Assembly (NCBI GenBank): GCA_004296145.1 | Contig: SEBM01000239.1 | Span: 1-6,551, forward strand | Reading direction: 5' to 3' | Origin: Flavobacterium sp. | GTDB lineage: Bacteria > Bacteroidota > Bacteroidia > Flavobacteriales > Flavobacteriaceae | Length of the DNA: 6,551 nucleotides | Part shown: positions 6,464-6,551 of the stretch, in pieces | How the letters are laid out: every line of letters begins with the position of its first letter | Position numbering within the stretch: position 1 is the stretch's first letter | The notes under the pieces: generated by a model | The model's database searches: none | Told to the model about the DNA's origin: nothing | The model's input: only the letters and a program-made list of their open reading frames with translations | Made by a program: the position numbers and the translations under genes

Positions 6464-6551
6464 AATAAATTAAAGCTCTGAAATTTAACAATTAACAAAA
6501 TATTTAAAATTTATAACTATCAACTTATCACTTTACTATAATATCTTGAAT

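Noticed and set aside
6430..6498. Upstream extension of the TlpA-family gene to an ATG at 6498
   Set aside because: The extra 23 residues would precede and mask a clean signal peptide, and the TAGTTTTG promoter candidate lies within them.

Overview
The window looks like chromosomal DNA of a Bacteroidota bacterium, most likely Flavobacterium or a close relative. The reasons are strongly AT-rich sequence, a TonB-dependent receptor with an N-terminal carboxypeptidase-regulatory-like domain, start sites without clear Shine-Dalgarno sequences, promoter candidates of the TAnnTTTG type, and the style of the thioredoxin-fold and YwqK-repeat proteins. No mobile element, CRISPR array, tRNA or rRNA is visible.

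Left part (9-4786, + strand) is one iron-acquisition operon. It begins with a siderophore-type TonB-dependent outer-membrane receptor. A strong hairpin in the 63-bp gap follows, then three inner-membrane genes packed with 3-bp gaps: a DUF3325-like protein, a DUF3649-like protein and a PepSY-associated transmembrane protein resembling siderophore reductases such as FoxB. The operon ends at a strong intrinsic terminator (4760-4786). Its promoter and any Fur site lie to the left of the window. The inferred pathway is import of a ferric siderophore across the outer membrane by the receptor, followed by reductive iron release at the periplasmic face of the inner membrane by the PepSY protein, helped by the two small membrane proteins.

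Right part (4833-6551, - strand) holds two separate genes that converge on the operon. Nearest is a 115-residue secreted protein with YwqK/MORN-like repeats, with its own terminator and a candidate promoter overlapping an 11-bp tandem duplication. Further right is a TlpA/ResA-type periplasmic thiol-disulfide oxidoreductase with a WCAPC active site, again with its own terminator and promoter candidate. Each appears to be a single-gene transcript. No functional link between these two and the iron operon can be shown from the sequence.

I see no clearly new biological system. The best points are the four-gene iron module with its inner-membrane accessory genes, the internal hairpin that may lower expression of the reductase genes relative to the receptor, and some small structured elements between the minus-strand genes.
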